From positions 1 through 52,887 of the forward strand of contig CANQYZ010000013.1 in NCBI GenBank assembly GCA_947628215.1: DNA of 52,887 nucleotides, written 5' to 3'. This document shows, one piece after another, positions 27,734-38,037 of this stretch (positions are counted from its first letter, which is position 1; each line of letters begins with the position of its first letter). The notes beneath the pieces are model-generated. The model was not told the DNA's origin. It saw only the letters and a program-made list of their open reading frames with translations, and ran no database searches. This DNA comes from an uncultured Clostridia bacterium (GTDB taxonomy: Bacteria; Bacillota; Clostridia; TANB77; CAG-508). A program made the position numbers and the translations under genes.

Positions 27734-29299
27734 ATGAAAATTGCAATTTTCTTTTTATATATAATCAATTTAATATTGCTACTTCTCTTTTCTATGCATA
27801 TGTTTCAGCTAAATTCATACTTTTTTAAGAAACATATAAAATGGATTAGAAAAAATATTTCAAAAATAGCTATTCAAGAATTATTTATCATATCATCTAC
27901 GGTTCTTCTACTTTTGCAGGATAAAAATAGTATATTTTCTATAATAAATATAGCAGTTCTTGTATTATCAATTTACTATAACCTGCCAAAGAAAAAACAA
28001 AAAATTAAATTAAAATATACTTTAAGAGTAATTAGAATGTTTGCATATGAAATAGCCTTATTGTTTGCTTTATGCTTTATATCATCAAATTATTTTAAAG
28101 TAGATTTAAGTTTAGCCTTAGCAATAATAAATATAATATCATTTATAATGTGTTTCATAGCAAATCTTATAGACTATCCAATAAATAAGCTACTTAAATA
28201 TTTATACATACAAGATGCTAAAAAAATATTAAGCCAGATGCCAAATTTAATAGTAATTGGAGTTACTGGGAGCTATGGAAAAACAAGTATTAAAAACTTT
28301 TTAAGTAAAGTACTTTCTAGTAAATATGAAGTACTTGCAACTCCAAAAAACTATAACACAACACTTGGAGTTGTAAAAACTATAAGAGAAAATTTAAAAC
28401 CTATACACCAAATATTTATATGTGAAATGGGTGCAACAAATATCGGAGATATAAAAGAAATATGTGATATAGTATCTCCTACTTTAGGAGTAATAACAGC
28501 AATAGGTCCTCAACATTTAGAAAGCTTTAAAAATATAGATAATGTAATAAAAACTAAATTTGAACTATTAGACAGTGTATCTAAAAATAATGGTACTATG
28601 TTTTTAAATTATAATAATGAATATATATCAAATAAAGATGTAAAAAATGCAAAAGTTATAACTTATGGAATAAATAATGAATCTTTAGATTACAATTCAA
28701 ATAATCTTCACTCTTCTTCCCATGGTTTAACATTTAGCATGAAAGATAAAGATACAAATGAAATAATAGATTTTAAAACAAATTTAATTGGAAAACATAA
28801 TATTATAAACTTAAGCTGTGCAATTGCTGTTGCAAGATATTTAAATATTCCATATAACCAAATTGTACAAAAAATAAGAGAAATAAAAAGTATTGAGCAT
28901 AGATTATCTCTTAAGACTCTAGGAAATATTACAATAATAGATGATGCATATAATTCAAATCCAGTTAGCTCTAAATTTGCATTAGACACCTTAAGAGAAT
29001 TTGATGGAATTAAAATAGCAGTAACCCCTGGGCTTATAGAACTTGGAGCAGATGAAGAAAAATATAATTATGAACTTGGAGAATATATGACAAAAGTATG
29101 TGACTATATATATTTAGTTGGCCCGAAACATTCAAAGCCAATATATGATGGAATAATATCAAAAGACTTTGATAAAGATAAAGTATTTATTGTATCTTCT
29201 CCAGAAGAGGCAATAAATAAAATAATCAATTTAAATTTAGAAAATCGCATTAATGTATTATTAGAAAACGATCTTCCAGATAATTATAACTTAGAATAA
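27734..29299 (+). CDS. murF: MurF-family ligase with N-terminal membrane domain
   Basis: The 521-residue protein has a hydrophobic N-terminal region of about 150 residues with several transmembrane segments. A Mur ligase follows: the ATP-binding loop VIGVTGSYGKTSIKNFL, ATPKNYNTTLGV, EMGATNIGDIKEI and DDAYNSNPVS. MurF adds D-Ala-D-Ala to UDP-MurNAc-tripeptide; the next gene makes that dipeptide. The membrane domain is not in the classical enzyme but is seen in some Clostridia. The start abuts the hydrolase stop. No in-frame CGG. Confidence 0.88.
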   Translation: MKIAIFFLYIINLILLLLFSMHMFQLNSYFFKKHIKWIRKNISKIAIQELFIISSTVLLLLQDKNSIFSIINIAVLVLSIYYNLPKKKQKIKLKYTLRVIRMFAYEIALLFALCFISSNYFKVDLSLALAIINIISFIMCFIANLIDYPINKLLKYLYIQDAKKILSQMPNLIVIGVTGSYGKTSIKNFLSKVLSSKYEVLATPKNYNTTLGVVKTIRENLKPIHQIFICEMGATNIGDIKEICDIVSPTLGVITAIGPQHLESFKNIDNVIKTKFELLDSVSKNNGTMFLNYNNEYISNKDVKNAKVITYGINNESLDYNSNNLHSSSHGLTFSMKDKDTNEIIDFKTNLIGKHNIINLSCAIAVARYLNIPYNQIVQKIREIKSIEHRLSLKTLGNITIIDDAYNSNPVSSKFALDTLREFDGIKIAVTPGLIELGADEEKYNYELGEYMTKVCDYIYLVGPKHSKPIYDGIISKDFDKDKVFIVSSPEEAINKIINLNLENRINVLLENDLPDNYNLE

Positions 29300-29359
29300 A
29301 AATAAATGTTTTAAAATAAAAATTATACTTTAAAGTTAATTTAAGAAAGGATGAATAAT

Positions 29360-30580
29360 ATGAAAATTAAAGTTGGTGTATTTTTTGGTGGTAAAAGTGT
29401 TGAACATGAAGTATCAATTATAACAGCACTTCAAGCAATAGAAAATATTGATACAGAAAAATATGATGTAGTTCCAATTTATATTACAAAAGATAATCAA
29501 ATGTATTGTGGTAATTTTATAGGAGATATCACAGAATATAGAGATTTAGATAATCTTCTTCACTTAAGTTCAAAAGTTACTCTTGGATTTAAAAATAATA
29601 AAGTCGCACTAATTAAATGTGATAAAAAATTTTATGAAAGTCCTATATATGATTATATAGATGTAGCTTTTCCAATTGTACATGGAACAAATGTTGAAGA
29701 TGGTACTCTTCAAGGATATTTAAAAATGTTTAATCTTCCTTATGTTGGATGTGATGTACTATCCTCTGCTCTTGGAATGGACAAGTATGCATCTAAAATA
29801 TTATTAAAAGAAAATAATGTTCCTGTACTTGACTGTATGTGTTATACATCTAAAGAATATAGTGAAAGTTTAGAAAATATAATAAATAGCATTGAAGGAA
29901 AATTTAATTATCCTGTTATAATAAAGCCTGTAAACCTAGGTTCTAGCGTTGGAATTACAATTGCTAAAGATAAAGCTTCATTAGAAGAGGCTATAGAAGA
30001 AGCATTTACTTATAGTAAAAAAATATTAGTAGAAAAAGCAATTACAAACCTAAAAGAAGTAAATTGTTCATGTATTGGTGATATGGATGAATGCATTTGC
30101 TCAGAGTGTGAAGAACCAATAAAATCAGATGAAATACTAAGTTTTAATAATAAATATATATCCGGATCTAAAAAATTAGGCGCTTCAAAAGGTTTTGGTG
30201 GAGCTAAAACAATGAATGCTGGATCTTTAAAACTACCTGCAGATATATCAGATGAAACTAAAGAAAAAATACACAATTTAAGCAAGCAAACATTTAAAGT
30301 ATTAGGTTGCAGCGGAGTTATTCGTATAGACTTCATAATAGATAATGATACAGGAAGTGTATATGTAAATGAAGTAAATACAATCCCAGGTTCTCTATCA
30401 TTCCATTTATGGAGAGAAACCGGACTTGATTATAAAGACGAATTAGATAAATTAATTCAACTTGCTCTAAAAAGACATAGAGAAGAAAATAATATAACAT
30501 ATTCATTTGATAGTAATATTTTATCTCAGTATTATTTAGGTGGTTTAAAAGGTCTTAAAGGAATAAAAGGTAATAAATAA
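29360..30580 (+). CDS. ddl: D-alanine-D-alanine ligase
   Basis: The 406-residue Ddl makes the D-Ala-D-Ala dipeptide used by MurF. Family marks are FGGKSVEHEVSIITA, KPVNLGSSVGIT, the metal-binding RIDFIIDNDTGSVYVNEVNT and PGSLSFHLW. The start at 29360 has an AAAGG site 9 nt upstream. The first ATG in the frame directly follows that site. It is longer than the usual 300-370 residues, with a Cys-containing stretch (NCSCIGDMDECICSECEEP) in the middle. Cotranscribed with murF. Confidence 0.93.
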   Translation: MKIKVGVFFGGKSVEHEVSIITALQAIENIDTEKYDVVPIYITKDNQMYCGNFIGDITEYRDLDNLLHLSSKVTLGFKNNKVALIKCDKKFYESPIYDYIDVAFPIVHGTNVEDGTLQGYLKMFNLPYVGCDVLSSALGMDKYASKILLKENNVPVLDCMCYTSKEYSESLENIINSIEGKFNYPVIIKPVNLGSSVGITIAKDKASLEEAIEEAFTYSKKILVEKAITNLKEVNCSCIGDMDECICSECEEPIKSDEILSFNNKYISGSKKLGASKGFGGAKTMNAGSLKLPADISDETKEKIHNLSKQTFKVLGCSGVIRIDFIIDNDTGSVYVNEVNTIPGSLSFHLWRETGLDYKDELDKLIQLALKRHREENNITYSFDSNILSQYYLGGLKGLKGIKGNK

Positions 30581-30647
30581 AAATAAGAAAGAGAAAATAA
30601 AATAAATAATAAAAAAATTAATTAAATTTATATATAAAAAGAACCAG

Positions 30648-30671
30648 CGACTAGCTTTTTAGCTAGTCGCA
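30648..30671 (-). terminator. Terminator after foreign-looking gene 2
   Basis: A perfect 10-bp stem (GCGACTAGCT with its complement) with a 4-nt loop. A T run follows on the minus strand. Confidence 0.8.
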
Positions 30672-30700
30672 CTCCAATTATCTTGGAAAGTTCCTGTCCC

Positions 30701-30922
30701 TTATTCCGTCTCTCTCAGATGCTGAGGCAAATTGTGTGACTTGTTTGCCAGAAGCGATCCGTCCTTACGGATGGAGTAAGTCAGAGTATGCCCGTCAGGT
30801 AGTACTTCGCTCTTCACTTTTCCCACAGTCGGTTCTGCTGCCTTTTCCTGCTCAAGTTTGGCCTTAGCCTCTTCTATGAGCCGTTCATCCTTCTCTTCTC
30901 TTGCCTGATACTCTGTTGCCAT
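30701..30922 (-). CDS. Foreign-looking small protein, CGG used as Arg
   Basis: The 73-residue protein has a Glu/Lys/Ala coiled-coil-like first half (EAKAKLEQEKAA) and a second half with VLPDGHTLTYSIRKDGSLL. I do not recognise the family. GGGAGG lies 8 nt before the ATG. Codon 14 is CGG (30881-30883), read in frame as Arg (KDERLIEE); a +1 shift there gives a stop two codons later. It is clearly GC-richer than its neighbours, with codons such as CTG, GAG and CTC. It lies between two convergent native genes with its own promoter and terminator. Confidence 0.65.
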   Translation of the reverse strand: MATEYQAREEKDERLIEEAKAKLEQEKAAEPTVGKVKSEVLPDGHTLTYSIRKDGSLLANKSHNLPQHLRETE

Positions 30923-30978
30923 AATCTTGGCCTCCCTATTATTATTGGTCCGGACATAAAAATCAAGACCTAAAATAG

Positions 30979-31006
30979 ATTATACTACGTTTACATAAAA
31001 AGTCAA
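30979..31006 (-). promoter_or_regulatory. Promoter of foreign-looking gene 2
   Basis: On the minus strand TTGACT (31001-31006) and TATAAT (30979-30984) are 16 bp apart. The -35 directly abuts the stop codon of the PBP gene (31007). Confidence 0.7.
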
Positions 31007-33555
31007 TTATTCTTCTGCATTTTCTGTCACATCTTTATCCGTATTATTTTCTACTTCATTATTATTTGTTTCTTCTTTTTCTATATTATTTTGTTTATCT
31101 GTTTCTTCATTATTTTGATTACTATTTGTATTTTTTTCTTCATCAGTATTACTACTATTATTATTTTCTAATGCTTTACTATCACTATCTAGTCCATCTT
31201 CATCTTGAAATAATTCATCAGTCTTTTCAGAAGAGGTTAAGTTTTTATTAGATGTTTCACCGGCATCATTTTTAACAGTATTTTTCTTTCTCTTCTTTCC
31301 TTTATTAGAACTTGAATGGATAGTGCAATTTCCACTTGGGGCTGTTCCTTCTAAGTAATATTCTGTATATGTGTCTACACAATGTTCATTTGCAATCTTT
31401 CCAGATTTTCTACAAATTGTATATGTTTGAATTTTATCTGGCATAGTAAATTTTTTAGATGGAAGATCTTTATGAATTTCCTTCATAACAGATGACCAGA
31501 TTATACCTGCTGGATTTCTTCCATTAAATTCAATAGTTTCATTTATATCATATCCATACCATACAGCAGATGTAAAATAAGGAGTAAATCCGAACAAGCC
31601 ATCTGTCATAATTTTCATTAGTAGTACCAGTTTTAGCACAAACATCCATATTACTTATTTTACAATAAGTTGCAGTTCCATAATCTCCATTTACTGGTTC
31701 ATTTAATAGCTTTTTAACTATAAATGCAGTTTGTTTTGAAAAAACCTTTCTTGAAGTTTGCTTTGATTTAAATACAACTTTTCCTTTTGAATTTTCAATT
31801 TTAGTATAAAAAGTAGGCTCAATATATACTCCATCATTTGCAATAGTTGCATAGCATGCAGCTGTTTCTAAAGGAGTCATTCCTTTATCTAAACCACCGA
31901 AGAGCAAGTGATAAATTTTCGTCTTTTTTACTTAAAGTAGTAACACCCATTTTCTTTAAATATTTAATAGAAGTTTTAGGAGTTAAATCTTGCATTATTT
32001 TTACAAAAGGAATATTTTGAGATGTTTCTAATGCTCTTCTTACTGTGATATCCCCTAAATACTCATTATAATTTTGAGGTTTGTAGGTTTCTTTTCCTCC
32101 ATCATTAAAAGAAGTCTCTTCATCTTTATAAATAGTAGATGCAGTAATTATTTTCTTTTCAATTGCAGGAGCTAAAATTGCAATAGGTTTTATGCTAGAA
32201 CCTGTTTGTCTTTTAGCCTGAACTGCTCTATTAAATCCCATTGAAGTTTCTTTTTCTCCTAAAGAGCCAACTAATCCCACTACATATCCAGTTGATTGAT
32301 CAATAATTACCATTGCACTTTGAGATGTACTTCCCTTATTTTGTTTTGAATTTAATATATATTTTTTCTTAGAATATTCTTTTTCAATAATTTTTTGAAT
32401 TTCTATATTTTCTGTACTATATATCTTAAGTCCTGCCATATATAAATAATTTTTAGCAAAATCCTGTGATATATGTTTTTTATCAGATAAATCATTTATA
32501 AGTTCAAGTGTTAAAGCATCAGTATGATATGAATTTATGTTTTCTTCTTTTTTACTTAATTCTCCCTTTTTAAAGTTTAGTCCTTTTTCAACATTTTCTT
32601 TTGCTGCATCTAATTCTTCTTTACTTATGAATTTAAGTTCATACATTTTATTTAAAACAGTCTTAGTTCTTGTTTTAATTTTTTCACTATTATCTACATC
32701 ATCTCTAAAAGGATTAAAAGAATATGGGGAAATATTTATACCAGCAAGATATGCGCACTCTTCTAATGTTAAGTCTTTAGCAGATTTAGAAAAATAATAA
32801 AAAGATCCCATCTCTACTCCATAAACATTTGGACCAACATAAATAATATTTAAGTATGCTTCTAAAATCTCTTCTTTTGACATAGTAAGCTCAAGCACAA
32901 ATGCTTTAGACCATTCATCAAACTTTCTTGAAACTTTTTTACTATTGTTTCCAGTTAAGTTTTTTACAAGTTGCTGAGTAATAGTGCTTCCACCAAAAGA
33001 AGCATGACCTAAATTTTTAATATAACTTAATGTTGCAGCACCTGTTCTTCTAATATCAATTCCCATATGCTTATAAAATCTCTGATCCTCTATTGCAACA
33101 TAAGCATTTTTAAGATTTTCTGGCATTTCATCTATAGATATATTTTTTCTATTTCTATTACTTCCGATATCTCCTATTTTTTTACCAGAAGAATCTACAA
33201 CAATTGATGACGTATTTTTTATCATATCTTTTGCTAAAGAATTCCATTTAAAACAAGATATTATAAACATAATAAATAATATAAAAAGAATTATAAGAAA
33301 TATTCTAAAGACAATCTTAAGCACTTTTTTCTTAAAAGATTTTTTAGAATCTTTTTCATCTAATTCATCATAATCTCTATTTTCTACTACTTCATTTCTA
33401 TTTTTACTACTATTACTATTACTTTTCCTTCTCTTATTTCTTGCGCTTCTTTCAATATCATTTTTTTCTTTTGACTTATTTAATCTATCTAAATATTCTT
33501 TTTTACTTAACCCTGAAGAAGATTTTACCTTTCTTCTAGACTTTGTATTATTCAA
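31007..33555 (-). CDS. Class A penicillin-binding protein, two +1 shifts
   Basis: Read with +1 shifts at CGG 31897-31899 and 31590-31592 this gives one 848-residue PBP1a-type protein. It has a charged cytoplasmic N-terminus, a transmembrane segment near 79-101, a glycosyltransferase domain (EDQRFYKHMG, E156; FGGSTITQQLVKNL) and a transpeptidase domain. The active-site Ser is in TGSSIKPI and SxN is TSQN. The KTG motif (CAKTGTT, 641-643) lies between the two shifts, so both are needed. After the second shift comes WLVGFTPYFTSAVWYG, then a Glu/Asn-rich tail. Unshifted reading stops soon after the first CGG, before KTG. Confidence 0.9.
31590..31592 (-). other. CGG +1 frameshift site, PBP second site
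   Basis: The context is GTT-CGG-A. Skipping C joins DRWLV to GFTPYFTSAVW, which is conserved after the KTG motif. Confidence 0.88.
31897..31899 (-). other. CGG +1 frameshift site, PBP first site
   Basis: The context is CTT-CGG-T. Skipping C gives ALGGLDKGMTPLE, a conserved PBP1a segment before the KTG motif. Confidence 0.88.
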
Positions 33556-33600
33556 TATAAAACCACCTTTAAATAAATATTTTTAATAATTATATATAAA

Positions 33601-33631
33601 AATAGAAGTACTTGCAAACTGTACTTCTATT
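33601..33631 (-). terminator. Terminator after the zinc operon
   Basis: A perfect 11-bp stem (AATAGAAGTAC with its complement) with a 9-nt loop, 31 nt past the stop of the CobW-type GTPase. Confidence 0.75.
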
Positions 33632-33662
33632 CTAATCTTTTTAATTTAAATAAAACTTAAAA

Positions 33663-34881
33663 TTATTTATTATATTCATCTAAGCTATTATCTAATGAAC
33701 TGATTATTCCTTCTTTATCCATATCTTTTCCGATAAATACTAATTTTACCATTCTGTCTCCAACTTTGTAATCCCATTCTTTTTCAATGTCTGGATTTAA
33801 TTTTAAGATTTCTTCTTTTTCTTTTTTAGGAAGAGTATCTACCCAAACGCCACCTTCATAAGCTTGGACTTGCTTACCTGCTTGTTCAAATATATAAGAC
33901 ATATCATTTTCATCTGAAAACCAAACTATACCTTTTGCTCTTATGATATTTTTTGGCATATTACAAGCAAATTTATCAAATTTTTCTTTATTTAAAGGTT
34001 TTCTTACCATATAAACAAATGAACTAATTCCATATTCTTCTGTTTCAGAATCATGGTGGTGATGATGATGTCCTTCATGCTCATGTTCGTGATCATGCTC
34101 ATCATGGTCATGATCCTCATCTTCGTCTTCATCTTCATCTATATCAGCATTTATTTCTTCAAGCCATCCTGCTGTAGTACTAGCCTCTTCAAAATTAAAT
34201 CTTTTTGTATTTAATAATTCTTTTGTATCAACTTTTCCATAATTTGTTTCAATTAATTTTGCTTTTGGTTGAAGTTTTTTAATAATAGCTCTTACTTTAT
34301 TTAATTCTTCTTCAGAAACTTCATCAATTTTATTTAATACTATAGTTGTGCAGAACTCTATTTGTTGAATTAAAAGATTTGCTATATCTTCTTCATCAAT
34401 ATTTTCTTTTTCAAGTTCAGCTCCGCATCCAAATTCGGATGCAATTCTTAAAGCATCTACTACTGTTACAATATTGTCTAAGTCGCATAATTTTGGAAGT
34501 CCATATTCTAAAGTAGATTCAGAAAGTGCAACTATTGTTTGAGCGATTGGAAGAGGCTCACAAATACCGCTTGCTTCAATTAAAATATAATCAAAGTTTC
34601 TAGTTTTTATTAAGTCAACAATTTGTTGCATTAAATCAACTTTTAAAGTACAACAAATACAACCATTTGTAAGTGGAACTAAACTATCATCTTTTTCTTT
34701 TACAACTCCACCTTTTCCAATTAAATTTGCATCTATATTTACTTCTCCTATATCATTTACTATTACTGCTACTTTATAACCTTCTTGATTGTTTAATATA
34801 TGGTTAATAAGAGTAGTTTTTCCGTGATCCTAAATATCCTGTAAGAAGTGTAATTGGTACTGTTTTAATACTATTATTCAT
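33663..34881 (-). CDS. CobW/COG0523 GTPase (zinc metallochaperone type), one +1 shift
   Basis: A +1 shift at CGG 34822-34824 gives 405 residues. The P-loop is formed by the shift: LLTGYLGSGKTTLINH (residues 12-27). The metal-binding CxCC motif GCICCTL follows, then IVLNKIDE. A His-rich stretch (about 180-205, many HD and HE pairs) and a CobW C-terminal domain complete the protein. Without the shift the P-loop is broken and the frame is lost after 19 codons. As the last gene of the zur-znuACB operon it probably delivers zinc during shortage, like ZNG-type proteins. Start ATG 34881, 62 nt after znuB. Confidence 0.9.
34822..34824 (-). other. CGG +1 frameshift site, CobW gene codon 20
   Basis: The context is TCA-CGG-A. 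Skipping C makes the P-loop glycine in GSGKTT, which cannot be arginine in this family. Confidence 0.92.
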
Positions 34882-34943
34882 TTTAATTTATCCCCCTTTA
34901 AAACTTTTAATATTATATATCCATAATTTAAGTTTTTCAATCA

Positions 34944-35769
34944 CTATTTTTCCATAGCAAATATATTCGCCAAAAGTGAAAAAACAATAAATAAACCTAA
35001 ATTAGTAATTACAATCATAGCACCTGCACTTATATTGTAAACATAAGAAAAATATATTCCAAATATAAAAGCTACAACGCTTACTATTCCTGAGCTTATA
35101 ACTACTTTCTTAAAAGACTTAAAAAGTCTCATAGAAGTAAGACTTGGGAATATTATGATACTACTTATTAGCATTGTTCCCATAATTCTCATTCCTACTA
35201 CTATAAGTACTGCAGTAAGTATAGCAATTAAATTCGTATAAAAACTTACATTTATACCATTTGCTTTTGAAAATTCTTCATCAAATGTAATAGAAAATAT
35301 TTTTCTATAAAAAACTAAATATAAAACTATTACAATAAAACTTACTAAAATACTAAAAAAAACATCTTGTTTTGTCATAGCAAGAATACTACCAAACATA
35401 TAATTATATACATCAGTATTCATTCCAGTTGAACTTGATGTTACAGCAATACCGGATAGCCAAACTACTACTTGAAATAATAGCAATAGCACTATCTGTA
35501 TTAATTTTTTTATTGTTTCCTATTCTAAGTAATAAAATAGAAGCTACTATAACTACTGGAATTGATACTATCATCGGAGCAAATCCAAGGCAAAGTGCTA
35601 CTGTTAATACTCCAAAAGTTACATGTGATAGACCATCACCAATCATACTATATCTTTTAAGCACAAGAGTAACTCCAAGAAGTGCTGCAACAATACTTAT
35701 TAATACTCCAACTACTAATGCTCTTCTTATAAAGTCATATTGTAACATTTGAATTATTGCATTTATCAT
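34944..35769 (-). CDS. znuB: Zinc ABC transporter permease ZnuB, one +1 shift
   Basis: Read with a +1 shift at CGG 35452-35454 this gives a 274-residue polytopic permease with about eight transmembrane segments, normal for ZnuB. MIGDGLSHVTFGVLTVAL is the conserved EAA-like loop region of this family. The shift joins SSLAI to GIAVTSSSTGMN and continues into YMFGSILAMTKQD. Without it the gene is split in two. The ATG overlaps the znuC stop (TAATG). Confidence 0.92.
35452..35454 (-). other. CGG +1 frameshift site, znuB codon 106
   Basis: The context is ATC-CGG-T. Skipping C gives ATC GGT ATT GCT. Confidence 0.88.
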
Positions 35770-36441
35770 TACTTTTTATCTCCTTCCAAATTATATTTAG
35801 AAGAAATATCATCAAATACCTTTTTACCATTTTTGATTTCAATTACTCTATTTGAAATTTCTATTCCTTTTTCTATGTCATGAGATACCATAATAATAGT
35901 CATTCCATTTTTTTCATTTAAAGTTTTTAATAATTTGTAAATCTGTTTTGCAATATTTTGATCTAATCCGTTTCCTGGTTCATCTAAAACTAATATATCT
36001 TTTGAGCTACAAATTGCTCTTGCAATTAAAACTCTTTGTTGTTGTCCTCCAGATAAATCTCTAAAACATTTTTTTCTAATGTCATAAATTTTTAAATCTT
36101 TCATTACATCATAAGCTCTTTGTTTTTCTTCTTTTGTATTCCATAGTCTAAAACTATTTGAGTCAAATCCGCTTAAAACCACTTCTTCAATAGATGCTGG
36201 GAAATTTTTTTGAATATCAGTCTTTTGTGGTAAATATCCAATCTTTCCATCTATTTTTATAGAGTCTTTTTCTACTTTATTTATTCCTGTTATACATTTT
36301 AGAAGAGTAGTTTTCCCGAGAACCATTTTCACCAATTATACAAACAAAATCACCTTTTTCAATTTTAAAACTTATATTTTTAAGAGCTTTATCTTCTAAA
36401 GAATATTCAAAAGATAAATTATTTACTTCTATTTGGCTCAT
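35769..36441 (-). CDS. znuC: Zinc ABC transporter ATPase ZnuC, one +1 shift
   Basis: Read with a +1 shift at CGG 36316-36318 this gives a 223-residue ATPase. The shift forms the Walker A motif CIIGENGSGKTTLLKC (residues 34-49). The signature LSGGQQQRVLIARA and Walker B ILVLDEPGNGLD follow, then SHD. Start ATG 36441, with AAGGA upstream. The unshifted frame breaks the Walker A, so the ATPase would be dead without frameshifting. It is translated with znuB through a TAATG overlap. Confidence 0.93.
36316..36318 (-). other. CGG +1 frameshift site, znuC codon 42
   Basis: The context is TCT-CGG-G, the only site followed by G. Skipping C gives GGG, the P-loop glycine before KTT. Confidence 0.92.
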
Positions 36442-36513
36442 ATTTCCTTTTTTAACTTTTTTTATTTAATATAAAGTTAATTTCCTCCTCAATAAAAAAT
36501 TATTAGTTTAAAA

Positions 36514-37472
36514 TTAATTTAAAGCTTTTTTAATAACATCCAAGTTTTCTCTCATCAAATCAACATATGTTTTTCCTTTATAAAAATCTTCTTTTGAAAT
36601 ATTATGAATTGATTGGAATTTTATTATTTTGCATCCCGTTTCCTCAGCTAAAGTTTTTGTAACTTTTCCTTCATTTAATTCTAAATAAAGTACATAAGGA
36701 ATATTTTCTTTTTTAATTAAATCAACTAAATATGCAATTGTTCTGCTAGTTGGAGTCGTCTCTTCAGCACAACCATTAAATGCAGCACTTACATCTAATC
36801 CAAATTCATTTATAAAATATTGCATTGGCATCTTATCACCAAATACTAATCTTTTTCTTTTGCTATTTTTTATTGTATCTTCAAATTCATTTTTTAGAGA
36901 TGAAATCTCTTCTATATATTTTTTGCTATTTTCTTTGTAATAAGTTTCATTTTCAGAATCCATCTTAGATAATTTATTTTCAATATAATTTATTATTTTT
37001 ATACTATTATCAAGTGAAGTCCAAATATGTTCATCATATTCTCTTTCATGAACTTCTCCATCTGATTCTGCAGCATCAATCTTCATCTCTTCTTCTAAAG
37101 AAATACAATCAATTAATCTTAATGTGTTTTCTTTATTAATTGAATCTACTACTTTGCTACTCCAAGGCTCTAAAGTCCCACCTACATAAATAAATAAATC
37201 AGCATTTTTAATATCTACAATATCTTTTGCTTTTGGCTCATAACCGATGTGAATCAACTCCGAGGACCTAATAAAAATATTAAATTTACTTTATCTTTTG
37301 CTATTTGTCTTACAAAATCATATGAAGAAAATGTAGTAACTACTACAGTCTTTTTTTCATTTTCTTTCTTTACTAATACATTTTTAGTATTCATCAAGAA
37401 AAATAAGAATAAACATATAATAATTATAAGTAAAATAACAGAAATAATCTTTTTAATTTTTACTTTTAACAT
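36514..37472 (-). CDS. znuA: Zinc-binding lipoprotein-type ZnuA, two +1 shifts 16 nt apart
   Basis: Read with +1 shifts at CGG 37260-37262 and CGG 37244-37246 this gives a 318-residue substrate-binding protein. It has an N-terminal hydrophobic anchor (residues about 8-27). The two shifts together produce FLLGPGVDSHGYEPKAKDI, which holds the first zinc-ligand His (H75). The second His is in YDEHIW, and the FGDKMPMQYF segment follows the FGDR-type pattern of Clostridia. Only 5 codons separate the two shifts. It lies 15 nt downstream of zur and upstream of znuC. Confidence 0.9.
37244..37246 (-). other. CGG +1 frameshift site, znuA codon 76
   Basis: The context is CAT-CGG-T. Skipping C gives SHGYEPKAKD. 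With only the first shift the frame would end at a TGA after one more codon (TTA). Confidence 0.92.
37260..37262 (-). other. CGG +1 frameshift site, znuA codon 71
   Basis: The context is CCT-CGG-A. Skipping C gives GPGVDSH. Unshifted, TGA follows one codon after the CGG. Confidence 0.92.
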
Positions 37473-37487
37473 ATTTTTTCCTTTTAA

Positions 37488-37889
37488 CTAATTTTTACAT
37501 TCATTACATATTCCATATAGAACAGTCTTTACATTATCTATTTCAAAATCATATTTTTTATCAATTTTACTTTCTAAATCAGAAAATACTTCATTGCTTA
37601 AGTGGATTATTCTGCCACATTTCTCACATTTTAAATGATAGTGATTAGCGCAAGCTTTATTTACATATTCAAAAGTTGCAGCATTTTTCTTTTCAGAATA
37701 ATTCTTCTTTAAGATTCCCTGTTTTACAAGCTTTTCTAAATATCTATATATTGTTGCAATACTAGGATTTTCATCTTTTAAATAAAGATTTTGTAATATG
37801 TCATATGCCGTAAGTTGCTTATCTTTATTTTTTTCAATATATTCTAAAATCATTTTTCTTTGTTTAGTCTTATATTCTATATTATTCAT
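37488..37889 (-). CDS. zur: Fur-family zinc uptake regulator (Zur)
   Basis: The 133-residue Fur-family regulator has a winged helix (TAYDILQNLYLKDENPSIATIYRYLEKL region) and two CxxC pairs, HLKCEKCGR and GICNECKN, for structural zinc. The start at 37889 has GGAGG upstream and matches the family N-terminus. It is the first gene of the zinc operon and a Fur/Zur-type box lies at its promoter, so it probably regulates itself and the downstream genes. Assigned as Zur, not Fur, from context. Confidence 0.9.
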   Translation of the reverse strand: MNNIEYKTKQRKMILEYIEKNKDKQLTAYDILQNLYLKDENPSIATIYRYLEKLVKQGILKKNYSEKKNAATFEYVNKACANHYHLKCEKCGRIIHLSNEVFSDLESKIDKKYDFEIDNVKTVLYGICNECKN

Positions 37890-37907
37890 ATATCCTCCAT
37901 TCACATT

Positions 37908-37958
37908 TGAGAATGATTATCATTTTCATATTATAGTACCAAAATACGTTTAAGTCAA
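37908..37958 (-). promoter_or_regulatory. Zur-operon promoter with Fur/Zur box
   Basis: On the minus strand TTGACT (37953-37958) and TATAAT (37930-37935) are 17 bp apart. Just downstream, 37908-37928 is an imperfect palindrome around GATAATCATTCTC, a good match to the Fur-family box. A repressor bound there would block the start of zur-znuACB-cobW. Confidence 0.85.
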
Positions 37959-37966
37959 CATTTTTA

Positions 37967-37995
37967 TTGTAATTTAGCAATAATTATTGTATAAT
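37967..37995 (+). promoter_or_regulatory. Promoter of the IF-1-like gene
   Basis: TTGTAA (37967-37972) and TATAAT (37990-37995) are 17 bp apart, divergent from the zur promoter. Confidence 0.6.
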
Positions 37996-38037
37996 CTTTC
38001 TAATTTCTTCAGGCACTGTAGAAAGGATGGCAAATAT

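Noticed and set aside
24018..30671. GC-rich hairpins at foreign-looking genes as ends of an insertion sequence
   Set aside because: The hairpins differ from each other, are at one end only and no transposase or flanking direct repeat is visible.
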